A DNA stretch of 64,000 nt from CBDCME01 sp965218865 (GCA_965218865.1 CBDCME010000037.1:50748-114747); one strand, 5' to 3'; counted from the stretch's first letter, positions 17,593 to 27,403 are shown. Notes: generated by a model not told the origin, from the letters alone. Numbers and translations: made by a program.

Positions 17593-18744
17593 CATTGACT
17601 TGTGCGAGCCCACGCTCTGAGGCCGATGGACATGATCTTCCAAGGTTGGTCGGTCAGGTTGTTCCAGGCTTGGCAAGAGGCCTCGACGATGGCTTCATAG
17701 GAGTCGAAGACACGATTGGAGAGCCAGTTCTGGCGGAGGTATTGCCAGACATTTTCGGCGGGATTGAGCTCCGGGGACTTGGGTGGCAAAGGCACGAGGG
17801 AGATGTTCTCCGGGATGCCGAGTTTGGCAGTGGTGTGCCATGCGGCTTGGTCGAGCAGCACGACGGCATGGGCGTTTGGGGCAACGGCCCGGCTGATTTT
17901 CTCGAGATGCAGGTCCATGGCTTCAGTATTGGCGCGCGGCATGACCAGCGCCGCGCCTTCACCGCGCTCGGGGCAGATGGCGCCGAAGAGATACGCCGAA
18001 GAGGTCCGTAGGTCCTTGACCTGGCGCGGGCGCGATCCCTTTGGGGCCCACTGGCGCACCAGGCTGTTCTTCTGGCCGACGCGCATTTCATCTTGAAACC
18101 AAACCTCGATGGGCGTGTCCGGTGGCTGTGCCGCTACGATTTTCGCCAAGTGTTCGGGAAAACTTTTTTTTAAATTCCTCCTGTGCCCGCGCATCCTGGC
18201 CGACGTGGCGCGGGCGCGCGGAAATATGCGAGAACCCGAGCGCGGCCAGCAGCTTGCCGACGCTCCGCTCGTGATAGTCCACGCCGAAGCGCGTTCGGAT
18301 CAGTTGCTTGAGATCGATGCAGCGCCAGCGCACGACCCCATCCCGTTCGGGATCGGGACCGGCCTCGATAGCCCGCGAAAGCGCCGCCATTTGCGACGGC
18401 GTCAACCGACGCAACGCCCCGTTCGGCTTGCGGTCGATCAGACCGGCCGGACCTCCCGCGTTGAACCGGTGAACCCAGTCCCGCAACGTCTGCCGATCCA
18501 TGCCGCCAATACCCGCCGCGCACGCTCGATCCATCCCATCGTAGATGGCCGCCATCGACAAAAGCCGTCGCGCCTGGTTCCCATCATCGCTCCGTGCCGC
18601 AAGAACACGGACTCTTTCAGCATCAAAGTCGTTTCGCAAAGGAATCGTTGGCATTGAACACACTCCCTTGTTGCCAACAACCTTGAATCATACAAAACCT
18701 AGCGTGTAAACCTTTGCGCGAGTCAAACTCTAGGGCGGTTGGTA
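17577..18744 (-). mobile_element. IS630-family element, copy 1
   Basis: 1168-bp element with inverted ends TACCAACCGCCC...; inner matches extend to TTGACT and GCG within about 30 bases. Flanked on both sides by TTA. It is one of six nearly identical copies in the window (others at 20512, 24367, 27456, 34973 and 56427). It overwrites the end of the glycosyltransferase gene. Confidence 0.95.
17589..18654 (-). CDS. IS630 family transposase (two frames, copy 1)
   Basis: Two overlapping frames make one DDE transposase. OrfA (from ATG 18654, preceded by GGGAG) holds the helix-turn-helix region: MPTIPLRNDFDAERVRVLAA, DRQTLRDWVHRFNAGG, LIDRKPNGALRRLTPSQ. OrfB carries the DDE_3 catalytic domain: VWFQDEMRVGQKN (first Asp), AVVLLDQAAWHTTAKL (second Asp), SPELNPAENVWQYLRQNW (Glu). 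The frames join at a run of eight A (on the coding strand), where slippage or +1 shifting gives a fused protein of about 354 residues. This copy has Lys instead of Glu in LEKISRA. Confidence 0.93.
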
Positions 18745-18748
18745 TTAA

Positions 18749-18888
18749 TGTTTGTTCGAAAATGCGCGTCCGCGCATTTTTTGCGTCTGTCGCTCTCCCC
18801 CTCCCGGCCAGCCACGAGAGATTGCTGATAGGGGTGGCCGGGAGGGGGCGGGGGCCGGCGCCGCGAGTTTTCGAACGGACTGTTAGGC
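18749..18888. repeat. Long-palindrome repeat (type 2), copy A
   Basis: About 140 bases bounded by inverted TGTTCGAAAA / TTTTCGAACGGA. Inside are a terminator-like hairpin (TGCGCG-tc-CGCGCA followed by T6) and a long GC hairpin with arms CCCCCTCCCGGCCA / TGGCCGGGAGGGGG. A second copy lies at 44215-44359. It sits directly after IS630 copy 1 and before nhaP, so it may insulate that gene. Confidence 0.85.
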
Positions 18889-18968
18889 CTGATCCTTCAG
18901 TTCCGACTTGACGGGCGCGGTTTTTTTTCTAGCCTCGAGACTATCGAGCAGGGAGGAGTACCGCGTTC

Positions 18969-20201
18969 ATGTCGCTTTTCGACATCCTGGCGATTCTGTT
19001 GGGTCTGTCGGCCGGGTTCGGCTATCTCAATCACCGCTATCTCGGCCTGCCCCATAACATTGGCCTGGTCGTCATGGCGCTGACCGCTTCCTTGACGGTT
19101 ATCGCCATCGATTTCGTTTTCCCCTTCTTCCAGGTGGGTCCCACGGTCGCGGCGGCATTCGCCGAGATCGACTTCTACGAAACCCTGATGCACGGAATGT
19201 TGAGTTTCCTGCTGTTCGCTGGCGCCATGCACGTCAATTACGCGGATCTGGCTAAAGACAGGTGGGCGATCGGTTGGATGGCCACGATCGGGGTTCTGAT
19301 CTCCACCTTCGTCGTCGGAACGGCCATGTGGTGGGTCCTGGCGTTTATTGGCCACCCCCTCCCGTACGCTTGGGCCGTGGTGTTCGGTGCCCTGATCAGT
19401 CCAACGGATCCGGTCGCGGTCTTCGGTGTCCTCAAGACGATCAAGGTGCCGAAGTCCGTGAAAGCGAAGATTGCCGGTGAATCGTTGTTCAACGACGGCG
19501 TCGCGGTCATCGTCTTTGCCGTGGCCTTGGGCGGGCGGCGGGTTGAGTACGGTCCGCTGGAGGTCGCCGAGTTGTTCCTCGCCGAGGTCGTGGGCGCCGC
19601 GGTTCTGGGTATTGTCGCCGGTTACATCGGGTATCGGGCCATACGGGCGATCGAGCACGCCACGATCGAAATCCTGATCACCCTGGCCCTGGTGACCGTC
19701 ACCTATTCGGTGGCCGACCATCTCCAACTCAGTGGCCCGATCGCGGTCGTGGTCGCCGGTCTTTTCATCGGTAACCACGGATTGAAATTCGGCATGACCA
19801 AGGCCAAACGCGACGATCTGCTGAAATTTTGGACGGTGACCGACGGGATCCTCAATTCCATTCTATTCCTGCTGATCGGTCTCGAGGTCCTGATTATCCG
19901 CTTCAGTGTCGATTACGTTGTCGCGGGTTGCTTCGCGATTCCTATCGTCCTGCTGGCCCGCTGGATCAGCGTCTCGTTGCCCATATTCCTGCTTCCGAAA
20001 CGCCGAACGTACACCTCTGCCGCAGTGCCGGCGCTGACGTGGGGTGGTCTGCGGGGCGGAATTTCCGTGGCTTTGGCACTGTCACTGCCGGCGTCGGAGA
20101 CGAAAGCGCTGATTCTCGCGATCACCTACAGCGTCGTCGTATTCTCGATTATCGTCCAGGGACTCACGGTGAAGCACGTCGCCGAGCGGACGCCGCGCTA
20201 G
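18969..20201 (+). CDS. nhaP: Na+/H+ antiporter, CPA1 family
   Basis: Polytopic inner-membrane cation/proton antiporter with about 12 hydrophobic segments over 410 residues. CPA1 signatures are ALISPTDPVAVFGVL near 140 and GESLFNDGVAVIVFAVALG near 170, which hold the ion-coupling aspartates; SGPIAVVVAGLFIGN and TWGGLRGGISVALALSLP further support NhaP. The ATG follows an agggaggag ribosome-binding site. It stands alone between an IS630 and an IS5. Exchange of Na+ or K+ for H+ is inferred from the family. Confidence 0.9.
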   Translation: MSLFDILAILLGLSAGFGYLNHRYLGLPHNIGLVVMALTASLTVIAIDFVFPFFQVGPTVAAAFAEIDFYETLMHGMLSFLLFAGAMHVNYADLAKDRWAIGWMATIGVLISTFVVGTAMWWVLAFIGHPLPYAWAVVFGALISPTDPVAVFGVLKTIKVPKSVKAKIAGESLFNDGVAVIVFAVALGGRRVEYGPLEVAELFLAEVVGAAVLGIVAGYIGYRAIRAIEHATIEILITLALVTVTYSVADHLQLSGPIAVVVAGLFIGNHGLKFGMTKAKRDDLLKFWTVTDGILNSILFLLIGLEVLIIRFSVDYVVAGCFAIPIVLLARWISVSLPIFLLPKRRTYTSAAVPALTWGGLRGGISVALALSLPASETKALILAITYSVVVFSIIVQGLTVKHVAERTPR

Positions 20202-20511
20202 ACCGCGCGCCAAGGGTTCCGCGCCCGCACATCTCCCCGGGCCAGAATCGACCCGCCAAAATTCGACTCGGTCGATTTTTGAACCGGATTATCCCCTTGA
20301 CGCAGGTACAGAGAGTCCCTGTACATGCCGCCATCACGAACCGCCACAGATAACGACAAATGCATTGTTATCGGGTGTCTCCAAATTTCGACGCAATAAT
20401 TAGTCGTCCGTGAAGAACCCTGATTTCAAGCTGAAGCGGCGATTGGGTTTGCGGTGGGGTGCGAGATGTCGCTGAGGAGCGCGGCCAGGATTTGGACAAA
20501 CAAACGCCTTA

Positions 20512-21679
20512 TACCAACCGCCCTTAACATTGACTTGTGCGAGCCCACGCTCTGAGGCCGATGGACATGATCTTCCAAGGTTGGTCGGTCAGGTTGTTCC
20601 AGGCTTGGCAAGAGGCCTCGACGATGGCTTCATAGGAGTCGCAGACACGATTGGAGAGCCAGTTCTGGCGGAGGTATTGCCAGACATTTTCGGCGGGATT
20701 GAGCTCCGGGGACTTGGGTGGCAAAGGCACGAGGGAGATGTTCTCCGGGATGCCGAGTTTGGCAGTGGTGTGCCATGCGGCTTGGTCGAGCAGCACGACG
20801 GCATGGGCGTTTGGGGCAACGGCCCGGCTGATTTCCTCGAGATGCAGGTCCATGGCTTCAGTATTGGCGCGCGGCATGACCAGCGCCGCGCCCTCACCGC
20901 GCTCGGGGCAGATGGCGCCGAAGAGATACGCCGAAGAGGTCCGTAGGTCCTTGACCTGGCGCGGGCGCGATCCCTTTGGGGCCCACTGGCGCACCAGGCT
21001 GTTCTTCTGGCCGACGCGCATTTCATCTTGAAACCAAACCTCGATGGGCGTGTCCGGTGGCTGTGCCGCTACGATTTTCGCCAAGTGTTCGGGAAAACTT
21101 TTTTTTAAATTCCTCCTGTGCCCGCGCATCCTGGCCGACGTGGCGCGGGCGCGCGGAAATATGCGAGAACCCGAGCGCGGCCAGCAGCTTGCCGACGCTC
21201 CGCTCGTGATAGTCCACGCCGAAGCGCGTTCGGATCAGTTGCTTGAGATCGATGCAGCGCCAGCGCACGACCCCATCCCGTTCGGGATCGGGACCGGCCT
21301 CGATAGCCCGCGAAAGCGCCGCCATTTGCGACGGCGTCAACCGACGCAACGCCCCGTTCGGCTTGCGGTCGATCAGACCGGCCGGACCTCCCGCGTTGAA
21401 CCGGTGAACCCAGTCCCGCAACGTCTGCCGATCCATGCCGCCAATACCCGCCGCGCACGCTCGATCCATCCCATCGTAGATGGCCGCCATCGACAAAAGC
21501 CGTCGCGCCTGGTTCCCATCATCGCTCCGTGCCGCAAGAACACGGACTCTTTCAGCATCAAAGTCGTTTCGCAAAGGAATCGTTGGCATTGAACACACTC
21601 CCTTGTTGCCAACAACCTTGAATCACACAAAACCTGGCGTGTAAACCTTTGCGCGAGTCAAACTCTAGGGCGGTTGGTA
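20512..21679 (-). mobile_element. IS630-family element, copy 2 (inside IS5)
   Basis: 1168 bp, same ends as copy 1 and flanked by TTA on both sides. It is nested in the IS5 transposase gene near its 3' end. Removing the element together with one TTA restores the IS5 reading frame. Confidence 0.95.
20524..21589 (-). CDS. IS630 family transposase (two frames, copy 2)
   Basis: Same two-frame transposase as copy 1, joined at the A8 run. It carries Glu in LEEISRA and a Cys for Phe change in NRVCDSYEA, the only obvious substitutions. Catalytic residues are intact. Confidence 0.93.
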
Positions 21680-23128
21680 TTAGCCATTTGAGGACAAGGC
21701 GGTAGTTGTAGCCAGCGCCGGCGAGGATGGCGTTGATCTTGTCGCCGTCGCGGCCTTTGAGGAAGTTGCGCCCCAGCCTGCCATCGCTCTTGAGATGTCC
21801 GATCACGGCCTCGACGGCGGAGCGCCGCCTGAGCTCCTTCTTGATCGTCGGCGTGATGCCGCGTTTCTGGCCTGATCTAAAGACGCGGTGTTTGTTGGGG
21901 TAATCGTGGCCCTGGTATCCCTTGTCGACATAGATGCGCTCGGCCGATATCCCCGTCCAGCGTTCCATCTCTTCGATCACCTGTCTCAAGGTGTGGCCAT
22001 CATAGGGATTGCCGTGGAAGGCCTTGACGTGGGCGACGAACTGGCCGCCGGGGGGGCGGGAATTGGTCGCCGCCACGGAGACCTTGCAGCCGAACTCGTA
22101 CGGCTTGTGCGCCTTCCCTTTGCCGATGCATTCGACCTCGGGGCGCGTGGAGCGAATAGACCTGGGCAAGGGGTCGCGCCGCTTCTGGGTCGACACCCGC
22201 TCGGCCAGCCACAAGGGGCGGCGGAAGGTATCCCGTAGGCTCTCCTCCTGGGCCGTCTTGCGGCGGATGTCGCGGACGGTGCGCCCGAGATAGGTCTTGA
22301 GCTTGCGCAGGGCCTTGTTGGCCCGCTTGTGCTGTTTGGCATGGCGGTAGCGGCCTTGCATGATCAACGCCCTCTTGCCCAGGCGGGTATAGGACTGACG
22401 CAGGGCAATGCCGTGCTCCCGTGCCAGTCGCACCAGCCGCTCGCGGGCTCGTTGCATCAGTTTGGCGGCGGTCGGAAAGGCAATCGCCTTCTCTTGTACG
22501 GTGGTGTCCACCGTCACCCGCTCGAGGTCCTTCTCCCGCAGCGCCCCCACCCGGTGGGCCACGGCCAGGCTCTCCTGGAATACCTTCTCCAAACCTTCCG
22601 GCCCGATCCGGTCCCGCCACCGGGTCATCGACGAGCGCTCCATGGGCAGCTCATGCTGAAAGTACTCTTCGCCGCAGAAGCACTGGAAGTATGGGTCGTA
22701 GACCCAGCGCTCGCAGACCTCCTCATCCGAGAGATCGAACATATGCTTGAGGATGTGCAGCCCAACCATCAACCGCGTCGGGACCCCCGGCCGACCCTCC
22801 TCCGAATACAAGGCTTCATAGGTCTCGTCGAAGAAAGTCCACGCGATCCGGCCCCCCAACACCACCAACTCGTGGCGCAGGTTGATGATGTTTTCGAACC
22901 GCGAGCGGAACAGGTCCTCTATTCCCGATGACACCTTGCGCGATGGCTTCATCACAGTTCTCCAATCCCAATCGACGGGAGCAGAGAATCACGTTCCGCA
23001 ACGGAAGGGAATCCCCAAAATCAATTATTTCAAATCACAAGCTTTTCAGGCCCAAAACCCGTTTTCTTGCAAATCCGATTACTTCGCCAAACCGAAAGAA
23101 CTACCAACATCAGCCGCTTACGCGTTCT

Positions 23129-23611
23129 TCACGGGCGACTAATTACGAGACAATTCCTCACCTCAGACTGCCAGTCTTCGTCATCAAAATTCTTATGAAT
23201 CTGATATATCACCTGGTGATCAGAAATATAACCAACCTTTACATATGCATTCGTCATATTGACAATACAATTTGACCAAGATATTTCGTGCAAATCCGGG
23301 AATGTATTCTTAAATTTATCTATAATTCTTGTGGCCGACTTCTCTGTGACAGTATCGGGAACATCTGGAGAATGACCTATCATTATTATGCCGGGGTGTC
23401 CGCACGGTATATGCTTGGCATTTTCATCTGCCATACGGGAATCAAAAGTAACAATTACTCCATCTTTCCTCGTATATATAGCGAGCATATTCGGGTCTGG
23501 AAGACCCTTATGCTTAGTTGGATAGCGCTTTACTTGCGCTAGTTCCCGCCTCTTGCAGGTTCTTAAAAGACCGCGCGCTGAACTACATTCATCGAATTGG
23601 AAAATTGTCAC
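23129..23611 (-). CDS. DUF5615/Mut7-C-like PIN-type toxin, 3' end replaced by IS5
   Basis: Probable ribonuclease toxin of a DUF433/DUF5615 (VapBC45-like) pair. The N-terminus TIFQFDECSSARGLL matches the DEN/DE motif that begins PIN-like DUF5615 proteins, and VIVTFDSRMADEN matches the family's vlTfDkDf segment near residue 52, followed by CGHPGIIMIGHSPD. It is AT-rich relative to the core genome. Its start overlaps the antitoxin stop by four bases. The IS5 insertion changes the last residues: ...RNCLVI then SRP* instead of the reconstructed IASKFGDTR*. The catalytic region is upstream of the damage, so it may still be active. Confidence 0.65.
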   Translation of the reverse strand: MTIFQFDECSSARGLLRTCKRRELAQVKRYPTKHKGLPDPNMLAIYTRKDGVIVTFDSRMADENAKHIPCGHPGIIMIGHSPDVPDTVTEKSATRIIDKFKNTFPDLHEISWSNCIVNMTNAYVKVGYISDHQVIYQIHKNFDDEDWQSEVRNCLVISRP

Positions 23612-23955
23612 TTATCTAACGGGCGATCAAGGTGAATTGCCAGACCTCGAAGAAGATTAACCAATTTTTCTCGGTCACGCTTATATTCCCTACACAACTT
23701 AAAGATAGATTTTCCGTCCGCCAATTCGCCAAGAACTTGGGAAATTTTAAACCGTGTTCCTGCCAAGACTGGCGTTCCCCCGCCCTTTTGGGGATTAATT
23801 TCCACAACTTCATTTAGGATGTGCGCAGCACTGACAAGCCGGCTGCTCAACAGAGCGTCACCAGAAATCGATTTGTTGTGGCCGGATATGCCGTAATTCT
23901 CGACTATTGCTCGCATATTTCTTTGCCATTCTCGAATCGGAAAATTAACCTGCAT
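23608..23955 (-). CDS. DUF433-domain antitoxin-like protein
   Basis: A DUF433 (VapB45-like) domain occupies the C-terminal 65 residues: EINPQKGGGTPVLAGTRFKI, then LGELADGKSIFKLCREYKRD, a small helix-turn-helix fold that binds DNA and the toxin. The first 50 residues (REWQRNMRAIVENYGISG...) are not family-typical. The four-base overlap with the downstream toxin gene is the usual antitoxin-first arrangement. AT-rich composition indicates acquisition. Confidence 0.7.
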   Translation of the reverse strand: MQVNFPIREWQRNMRAIVENYGISGHNKSISGDALLSSRLVSAAHILNEVVEINPQKGGGTPVLAGTRFKISQVLGELADGKSIFKLCREYKRDREKLVNLLRGLAIHLDRPLDK

Positions 23956-24366
23956 CCCTGACGCGCGCCTAATATCTTTACGTATGTCATTTTCAACTCA
24001 CTCTTGCTCCGACACCGCAGGCTCGTATTTCTCGAAGAGAATCTCTTCATTCCTCATCACGTTCTCCGATTACGATCGTAGGCCATGGCAATTGTTTCAA
24101 ATTATTCTTTAGAGTATTCTCTTTAATTTGCGCTCTTTCGCATGCCTCTTTCAATTTTTTGATATCTCGGGAATCTAGGGCTAGTAAAATTTCTCTCTGG
24201 TTTGATCTGTCGAAATAACGAATCGATAAAACATGACTGATTTGAAATTGCTTAATCTCGCGCGCATCATCATCAAATATTGGCCTGATATCAGAAACAA
24301 TGTCGGTATTATATAGAACATTTTGGTGTTCATATGCAAGCCGTATCCCTTTGTGAACAATACTTA

Positions 24367-25535
24367 TACCAACCGCCCCAGAGTTTTGACTCGCGCAAAG
24401 GTTTACACGCCAGGTTTTGTGTGATTCAAGGTTGTTGGCAACAAGGGAGTGTGTTCAATGCCAACGATTCCTTTGCGAAACGACTTTGATGCTGAAAGAG
24501 TCCGTGTTCTTGCGGCACGGAGCGATGATGGGAACCAGGCGCGACGGCTTTTGTCGATGGCGGCCATCTACGATGGGATGGATCGAGCGTGCGCGGCGGG
24601 TATTGGCGGCATGGATCGGCAGACGTTGCGGGACTGGGTTCACCGGTTCAACGCGGGAGGTCCGGCCGGTCTGATCGACCGCAAGCCGAACGGGGCGTTG
24701 CGTCGGTTGACGCCGTCGCAAATGGCGGCGCTTTCGCGGGCTATCGAGGCCGGTCCCGATCCCGAACGGGATGGGGTCGTGCGCTGGCGCTGCATCGATC
24801 TCAAGCAACTGATCCGAACGCGCTTCGGCGTGGACTATCACGAGCGGAGCGTCGGCAAGCTGCTGGCCGCGCTCGGGTTCTCGCATATTTCCGCGCGCCC
24901 GCGCCACGTCGGCCAGGATGCGCGGGCACAGGAGGAATTTAAAAAAAAGTTTTCCCGAACACTTGGCGAAAATCGTAGCGGCACAGCCACCGGACACGCC
25001 CATCGAGGTTTGGTTTCAAGATGAAATGCGCGTCGGCCAGAAGAACAGCCTGGTGCGCCAGTGGGCCCCAAAGGGATCGCGCCCGCGCCAGGTCAAGGAC
25101 CTACGGACCTCTTCGGCGTATCTCTTCGGCGCCATCTGCCCCGAGCGCGGTGAGGGCGCGGCGCTGGTCATGCCGCGCGCCAATACTGAAGCCATGGACC
25201 TGCATCTCGAGGAAATCAGCCGGGCCGTTGCCCCAAACGCCCATGCCGTCGTGCTGCTCGACCAAGCCGCATGGCACACCACTGCCAAACTCGGCATCCC
25301 GGAGAACATCTCCCTCGTGCCTTTGCCACCCAAGTCCCCGGAGCTCAATCCCGCCGAAAATGTCTGGCAATACCTCCGCCAGAACTGGCTCTCCAATCGT
25401 GTCTTCGACTCCTATGAAGCCATCGTCGAGGCCTCTTGCCAAGCCTGGAACAACCTGACCGACCAACCTTGGAAGATCATGTCCATCGGCCTCAGAGCGT
25501 GGGCTCGCACAAGTCAATGTTAAGGGCGGTTGGTA
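24367..25535 (+). mobile_element. IS630-family element, copy 3
   Basis: 1169 bp, the only copy in the plus orientation; one extra T in the left end (agagttttgac). Flanks are TTA and TGA. It splits the small gene described at 24047-25587. Confidence 0.95.
24458..25523 (+). CDS. IS630 family transposase (two frames, copy 3)
   Basis: OrfA from ATG 24458 and orfB to 25523, joined at eight A residues (24941-24948): orfA reads EEFKKKFSR and orfB NLKKSFPEH over the same bases. Sequence matches the family consensus seen here, with no disruptive change. Confidence 0.93.
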
Positions 25536-25583
25536 TGAGTGGGTGGTCGGGGTCGATAAGTTTTTTAATAGCGCCCTTTGAAC

Positions 25584-25910
25584 TCATCCACCTTTCAGGT
25601 AATTTTCTTTCCATTCAGAATCTGCCTCTTTGTTTAAATTTTCTGTTATCGCATCAAAGAGTTCTTCTACCGACATCCCAGACCTCAGCCGCACGTCGTG
25701 GAATGACATTATCTCCGTAACAATGTCACGCGCGTGAACGGCAGAAATATCGGCGATTCGGGAAAACTCTCGCGCAATGGTCGTAGTTGTCCGTTCGCTG
25801 GTCGCTAACCCTCGGATCGCCTGATCTAATATTGACAACTTATCGGAGTTGGTCGCAATTAGGCCAATCGGTCCATATGACTTCTTTGGAACGCTAATTT
25901 GGCCAACCAC
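25584..25910 (-). CDS. Uncharacterised helical protein, possibly the N-terminal half of a split gene
   Basis: A GTG start at 25910 lies six bases after a perfect AAGGAGG, better supported than an upstream TTG. The 108-residue product is mostly helical (LSILDQAIRGLATSERTTTT, AREFSRIADISAVHARDIVT, GMSVEELFDAITENLNKE) with no membrane segment. Its stop overlaps the start of the interrupted gene below. Together with the DUF433/DUF5615 pair further down it forms an AT-rich leftward gene group. Not recognised; may be one half of a frameshifted gene. Confidence 0.5.
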   Translation of the reverse strand: MVGQISVPKKSYGPIGLIATNSDKLSILDQAIRGLATSERTTTTIAREFSRIADISAVHARDIVTEIMSFHDVRLRSGMSVEELFDAITENLNKEADSEWKENYLKGG

Positions 25911-26070
25911 GCCGTGCCTCCTTGGCAATCTGCGCCCCGCTGGACACTGGTGACCGTGGCCAGCTTTCTGTGGGGCACATGACGAATTTTGAATAGCACA
26001 GCGGAGGAACCATTGCCTAGGGGAGATCGTCTACTTGCGTCAATGGGACAACCGCGTTTTTGAAGGTGGT

Positions 26071-26625
26071 CTAGACGCTTTCGCGGGCGATCTTGTCGCG
26101 GAATTTCTCGAACCACACGAGGTCGGTTTCGATCTGGGCGATATCGTGGTCGAGCCAATCGAGAAAAATGCGGCTGCCGTCGCGGCATCCCTGACGCAAA
26201 TCCAGCAGGCGCGCCAGTTCCGCCTGGCGCAATTCGACAAGCGCCTCGGCCTCGTCCCGCTGTTCGTCCAGGGCCAGAAAATGGAGGAACCGCAGCTTGA
26301 GAGCCAGAACCAGCTTATTGAAATCGCTTACCGGAATACGAATGTGGGCGCGCAACAATTCGCGCAATGCCGACATACCGGTTTCGCTGATCCGTAATAC
26401 AAAATCACCCTCGCTATCCCCTTCACCGACCGTCTCCATCAATCCCTCGAATCGCAGGAGCTCGATCGACGTCGCCATGACTTCCAGCGTCGGTCCCCAA
26501 TAGCGGCTGGTAAAGTGCCTCACCTCGTTCGCCAACTGGGCGTACGTGCGCTCGCCATGGGCGAGGGTTCCGAGAACCGCCAGGCGGACCGCCTCCTTGG
26601 GCATCAAGGATTGATCGCGAAACAT
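26071..26625 (-). CDS. PadR-like transcriptional regulator
   Basis: Winged-helix regulator of about 184 residues. The N-terminal DNA-binding part is KEAVRLAVLGTLAHGERTYA, QLANEVRHF and LEVMATSIELLRFEGLME, matching the PadR pattern of a helix-turn-helix with a wing (GDFVLRISETGMSAL). The C-terminal half is helical and acidic (ELRQAELARLLDLRQGCRDG), likely for dimerisation. Start chosen at MFRDQSL; a longer form from 26649 is possible. Target and ligand unknown. It is transcribed alone, convergent with nothing obvious. Confidence 0.65.
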   Translation of the reverse strand: MFRDQSLMPKEAVRLAVLGTLAHGERTYAQLANEVRHFTSRYWGPTLEVMATSIELLRFEGLMETVGEGDSEGDFVLRISETGMSALRELLRAHIRIPVSDFNKLVLALKLRFLHFLALDEQRDEAEALVELRQAELARLLDLRQGCRDGSRIFLDWLDHDIAQIETDLVWFEKFRDKIARESV

Positions 26626-26737
26626 GCAGCCGTATCTCCGTTCAAACAACCCACGGCCAAGGTTTGACCGTTAGGGTAAATATAGTCTTACCACCCCATT
26701 TTGTCCAGCGCCGCGCCAGGTGAAGGATGCCGGGCGG

Positions 26738-27403
26738 CTACTGGCGGTGGAGCCACCAATTGTCTTCGTTGACCGAGTAGATCGGTTGATAATGGCGGAC
26801 CGATGTGGTCGCCACGACCTGTTCGATCTGGTTGTCGAGAAGATAGGCCTTGCCGTTCGAATAGGCGATCAGGACGGCGTGGGCGACGCGCAGGTTCAAA
26901 TCCTGCAAAACCAGAATCCGCAGATTTTCATTTGTCCAACCGAGGGCCCGAAGCGACATATATTTCGCGATCGCGTAATCCTCGCAATCGTCGTTCCGGT
27001 TCATGAATTGACGCGGCGTGGCCCAATAGTCGGGCACCAGGTAATTTCGCGGGTCGGCGATGTACGGCGCGCGGTTCATGAATCGATTGACTTCCTCGAG
27101 CTGGGCTTTCTTCCCCTTGCTCCGCAGCGGTGTCAGAAATTTTTCCCACTCCTCCAAATGATAAGTGGTGAAGAAGGTTTTCTTGCACGATCCCTCCGGG
27201 ACGTCGAGTTCCTCGAAATAGCGATCGACCACACCGGTCCATTTGGGAAACGGTTTCAGGTTCTTCGACCGTACCTCCTTGCTGCCGAACAAGGCCGGAT
27301 AGCCGGCATTCGCCGGCCCGCAGTCAACGGCCTGGAACGCCAGCGCGGCCAGAAAAGCCACACCGGAAGCGGCAACATTTCGGACACCGGTAAATCGCAT
27401 CAT
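26738..27403 (-). CDS. Transglutaminase-like cysteine peptidase (LapG/BTLCP family)
   Basis: Bacterial transglutaminase-like cysteine proteinase. A signal peptide (GVAFLAALAFQAVDCGPANA) exports it to the periplasm. The catalytic triad segments are NDDCEDYAIAKYMSLRALGW (Cys), LRVAHAVLIAY (His) and AYLLDNQIEQV (Asp). In LapG the enzyme cleaves large adhesins from the cell surface under c-di-GMP control by LapD; neither partner is nearby here. The double-hairpin repeat at 27411 ends eight bases before the start codon, so its original promoter may have been displaced. Confidence 0.82.
   Translation of the reverse strand: MMRFTGVRNVAASGVAFLAALAFQAVDCGPANAGYPALFGSKEVRSKNLKPFPKWTGVVDRYFEELDVPEGSCKKTFFTTYHLEEWEKFLTPLRSKGKKAQLEEVNRFMNRAPYIADPRNYLVPDYWATPRQFMNRNDDCEDYAIAKYMSLRALGWTNENLRILVLQDLNLRVAHAVLIAYSNGKAYLLDNQIEQVVATTSVRHYQPIYSVNEDNWWLHRQ

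Larger units (their letters stand above)
20426..22952 (-). pseudogene. IS5 family transposase, split by IS630
   Basis: DDE transposase starting at ATG 22952. N-terminal DUF772-like domain (RPGVPTRLMVGLHILKHMF, DEEVCERWVYDPYFQCFCG), then DDE segments ERVTVDTTVQEKAIAFP, ERIYVDKGYQGHDYP and RRSAVEAVIGHLKSDGRLGR. After NYRLVLKWL (about residue 425) the gene is cut by IS630 copy 2; the missing tail, RLFVQILAALLSDISHPTAN..., lies beyond the insertion at 20426-20511 in a compatible frame. Inactive unless the IS630 excises. Confidence 0.92.
20402..23140 (-). mobile_element. IS5-family element interrupted by IS630 copy 2
   Basis: Ends are inverted AGTCG(T/C)CCGTGAAGAAC, each flanked by AATT. Without the nested IS630 it is about 1.57 kb, a normal IS5 size. 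It inserted into the 3' end of the DUF5615 toxin gene: removing it with one AATT joins the toxin frame to a tail ending in FGDTR and a stop at about 20370. Confidence 0.9.
24047..25587 (-). pseudogene. Unknown gene split by IS630 copy 3
   Basis: The coding sequence starts at ATG 25587 (MSSKGAIKKLIDPDHPL), is interrupted at 25536-24367 by IS630 copy 3, and resumes as SIVHKGIRLAYEHQNVLY, TDIVSDIRPIFDDD, REILLALDSRDIKKL and WPTIVIGERDEE*, about 120 residues in all. Excising the IS plus three bases restores one frame. The pattern 'D(I/V)RPIF ... ALD..D...L' resembles a widespread uncharacterised family whose members usually carry an N-terminal helical half; the preceding 108-residue gene, overlapping by ATGA, could be that half separated by a frameshift. 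Function unknown. Confidence 0.6.

Noticed and set aside
17600..18660. Long open frames on the strand opposite each IS630 transposase (up to 182 codons)
   Set aside because: They recur identically in every copy only because the IS is repeated; they lack domains and lie antisense to a clear DDE transposase.
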